From NCBI GenBank assembly GCA_036783645.1, contig DAIPWT010000002.1, positions 1-64,000 on the forward strand: a DNA stretch of 64,000 nucleotides, read 5' to 3'. The position numbers and the translations under genes are program-made. Of this stretch, positions 62,374-64,000 are shown piece after piece. The notes below the pieces were generated by a model that was given only the letters and a program-made list of their open reading frames with translations, did not search any database and was not told the origin of the DNA. This DNA is from UBA4732 sp002404095. Lineage in GTDB: Bacteria > Planctomycetota > Planctomycetia > Gemmatales > Gemmataceae. The number at the start of each line of letters is the position of its first letter. Position 1 is the stretch's first letter.

Positions 62374-63594
62374 ATGGCGGCAATGGATCTGTCCATCGAC
62401 GCGGAACGCGCGGTCGAACGGTTGATGCGTTTCCTGGCCGTCGAGAGCGTCACCGGACGCGAGCGGGCCATCGGCGCGGAGGTCGAAAAGGCATTAAGGA
62501 AAGCCGGCGTACCGGCCTCGGCGATCCGCTACGACTCGGCCAACGACCGCGTTCCCCTGCCGACCGAGACGGGCAACCTGATCGTGCAACTACAAGGGAC
62601 GCGGCCGGACCTGCCGCGCTTGCTGTTTTCGACGCACCTGGACACCGTGCCCTTGTGCGCCGGCGCGGTGCCCGTGCGCTCCAAGAACCGCATCACGGCG
62701 CAGGGTGACACGGCTCTAGGCGGCGACAACCGTACCGGCGTCGCCTGCCTGGTGACGCTGGCGGCGACCCTGCTAGGTAGGGGCGGGATTACCCCGCCCC
62801 TACAACACCCGCCGTTGACGCTGCTGTTCACGGTGCGCGAGGAGAGCGGTCTGTTCGGGGCGCGTTATCTCGCCCCGGCCGATCTGGGCGGCGTGACGAT
62901 GGGCTTCAACGTGGACGGTAAAGGGCCGGCCGACTTGACGGTCGGAGCGGTCGGGGCGGAGCGTTGGGAGGTGGAGATCGCCGGCCGGGCGGCGCACGCC
63001 GGCGTCCACCCCGAGCAAGGCATATCGGCGACGCTGGTGGCCTCATTGGCGTTGGCGGAGGCGGCGCGTGGCGGCTGGTTCGGCAAAATCCGTCATGACG
63101 GACGCGAGGGTACGGCCAACGTTGGCGTATTCGGCGGCCGCGAGGGCAAGGGCGCCGGCGAGGCCACCAACGTCGTCACCGATTACGCTTATCTTCGCGG
63201 CGAATCGCGCAGTCACGACCCGGCGTTCGTGAAGGAAATCGTCGCCGCCTGGCGCGCGGCGTTTACCCACGCCGGAAACCAAGTGAAGGACGACAAAGGA
63301 CGCGGCGCCAAGATCAAGTTTACCTCGAAGCTCGACTATCACCCATTTCGGCTGAAAGACGACGCGGCGGTGGTGCGTCGCGCAATGCGGGCGGCGGAGA
63401 GCATCGGGCTGACGCCGACGCTGAAAGTGGGCAACGGCGGCCTAGACGCCAACTGGCTGGTGCGCCATCGGATTCCGACAGTGACGTTCGGCGCGGGGCA
63501 GCACAACATACACACTACGGAGGAGTATGTGGATGTGAAAATGTATGTAGACGGCTGTAGGATGGCGTTGGCGTTGGCGGTGTTGGAAGAATGA
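62374..63594 (+). CDS. M20-family metallopeptidase (PepT-like)
   Basis: 406 residues. Metal and catalytic residues: His88 and Asp90 (FSTHLDTVP), Asp118 (LGGDNRTG), general-base Glu156 and Glu157 (FTVREESGLFGA), Asp181 (NVDGKGP), and the C-terminal His in GQHNIHTTEEYVDV. Family members include tripeptidase T, so it probably trims peptides in the cytoplasm with two zinc ions. Residues 134-144 are encoded by a palindrome (62777-62803) that keeps the frame in a variable surface stretch before the conserved HPPLTLLF. The ATG at 62374 is used. A HIT protein gene follows after 75 bases. Confidence 0.92.
   Translation: MAAMDLSIDAERAVERLMRFLAVESVTGRERAIGAEVEKALRKAGVPASAIRYDSANDRVPLPTETGNLIVQLQGTRPDLPRLLFSTHLDTVPLCAGAVPVRSKNRITAQGDTALGGDNRTGVACLVTLAATLLGRGGITPPLQHPPLTLLFTVREESGLFGARYLAPADLGGVTMGFNVDGKGPADLTVGAVGAERWEVEIAGRAAHAGVHPEQGISATLVASLALAEAARGGWFGKIRHDGREGTANVGVFGGREGKGAGEATNVVTDYAYLRGESRSHDPAFVKEIVAAWRAAFTHAGNQVKDDKGRGAKIKFTSKLDYHPFRLKDDAAVVRRAMRAAESIGLTPTLKVGNGGLDANWLVRHRIPTVTFGAGQHNIHTTEEYVDVKMYVDGCRMALALAVLEE
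62777..62803. repeat. Short palindrome inside the M20 peptidase coding frame
   Basis: Arms gtaggggcggg and cccgcccctac around loop attac. The element reads in frame as GRGGITPPLQ, and the enzyme continues normally with HPPLTLLF. Similar short gtaggggcggg-type palindromes are common between genes in several phyla; here one is tolerated within a gene. Confidence 0.85.
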
Positions 63595-63669
63595 AACGAC
63601 GAGTGTTTACGTTTCGCGCGAGGGTGAAACCTGCCGCCGAACAAAGTTTGTTTTCCGACGAGCAAGCAC

Positions 63670-64000
63670 ATGGATCAACTCTGGGCGCCGTGGCGTTTGG
63701 CTTATGTGGCCGCAGGCGGAGCGCCGGCCGCGGCAGACGCCTGCTTCCTCTGTAGAGGACTACAAGACGACAATGATCGCGCTCATCTAATCGTTTGGCG
63801 CACGCCGCGAAGTTTGGTGGTGTTAAACCGCTACCCCTACAACAACGGCCATCTTTTGATCGCCCCGCGCGCGCACAAGGGCCGACTCGACGAACTGGAC
63901 GCCGCCGAACTGATGGAGACGATGGAAACGCTGCGACACATGGTAAGCGTTTTGGACGGCCTGATGCGGCCGGACGGCTACAACATCGGCCTCAACCTGG
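63670..64000 (+). CDS. HIT-family nucleotide hydrolase/transferase (partial)
   Basis: The first 110 residues of a HIT-domain protein, cut by the window end. It starts MDQLWAPWRLAYVAAG and has a pair of cysteines (CFLCRG) that often bind zinc in this family. The fold follows with SLVVLNRYPYNNGHLLIAPR and NIGLNL. The histidine triad (HxHxHxx) itself lies just outside the window. Members split Ap4A or nucleotide phosphoramidates; the WAPWR start is typical of the Ap4A phosphorylase-like group in actinobacteria and planctomycetes. Confidence 0.9.
   Translation, partial: MDQLWAPWRLAYVAAGGAPAAADACFLCRGLQDDNDRAHLIVWRTPRSLVVLNRYPYNNGHLLIAPRAHKGRLDELDAAELMETMETLRHMVSVLDGLMRPDGYNIGLNL

Overview
GC-rich bacterial chromosome (with one 100-N scaffold gap at 33837-33936) that looks like a planctomycete, most probably a Gemmata-type lineage. 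The clues are DUF1559/H-X9-DG proteins (one with a prepilin-like N-terminus), an ECF sigma factor with a C-terminal membrane-spanning tail, three secreted proteins with a planctomycete LEPR-like N-terminal motif, a large DUF4139 protein, stand-alone Cys-rich and small conserved planctomycete-type proteins, and frequent intergenic palindromes. Lineage is inferred from these protein types, since there is no rRNA in the window.

Layout. 1-1.1 kb: a decayed IS630 transposase next to the C-terminal half of a metallophosphoesterase. 1.2-6.5 kb (minus strand): ECF sigma factor, HtrA-like protease, HEAT lipoprotein, DUF1559 pseudopilin and Cys-rich membrane protein. 6.6-11.8 kb: tRNA-Met(CAT), PA0069-type radical SAM protein, a nucleoside-symporter-like MFS carrier with an EF-hand insert, pdxJ and an HU-like protein. 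11.9-19.4 kb (plus strand): a small ECF sigma factor with an overlapping membrane partner, two secreted proteins, a 41-residue zinc ribbon, a lone Clp N-domain protein and a DUF4139 protein.

19.6-24.6 kb (minus strand) is the most interesting block: a membrane Ser/Thr kinase with a periplasmic Cache-like sensor, an FHA-GAF-class III nucleotide cyclase whose start overlaps the kinase stop, and a metallo-beta-lactamase-fold cyclic-nucleotide phosphodiesterase. Together they could sense a signal, phosphorylate, and make and destroy cNMP. 24.8-33.8 kb: GH63-like glucosidase, cell-surface proteins, and bioF/bioB flanking the gap. 35-41 kb: membrane proteins, a soluble histidine kinase with an ANTAR response regulator, tsaE and a large TPR protein. 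41-48 kb: asnS, two paralogous small proteins, a rhodanese, a peptidase S53 remnant, a delta-60 repeat surface protein and ilvD. 48-51.6 kb: an antitoxin-like gene with a broken toxin-like gene, then a Bat-type VWA/VWA/TPR operon. 51.9-55.1 kb: an ABC importer (ATPase plus fused double permease). 56.5-62.1 kb: two tandem APC permease-USP fusions. The window ends with an M20 peptidase and the start of a HIT protein.

Palindromic repeats of several families (about 40-170 bp) occur throughout, often between convergent genes and several times running into coding ends. One short palindrome lies inside the M20 peptidase reading frame.
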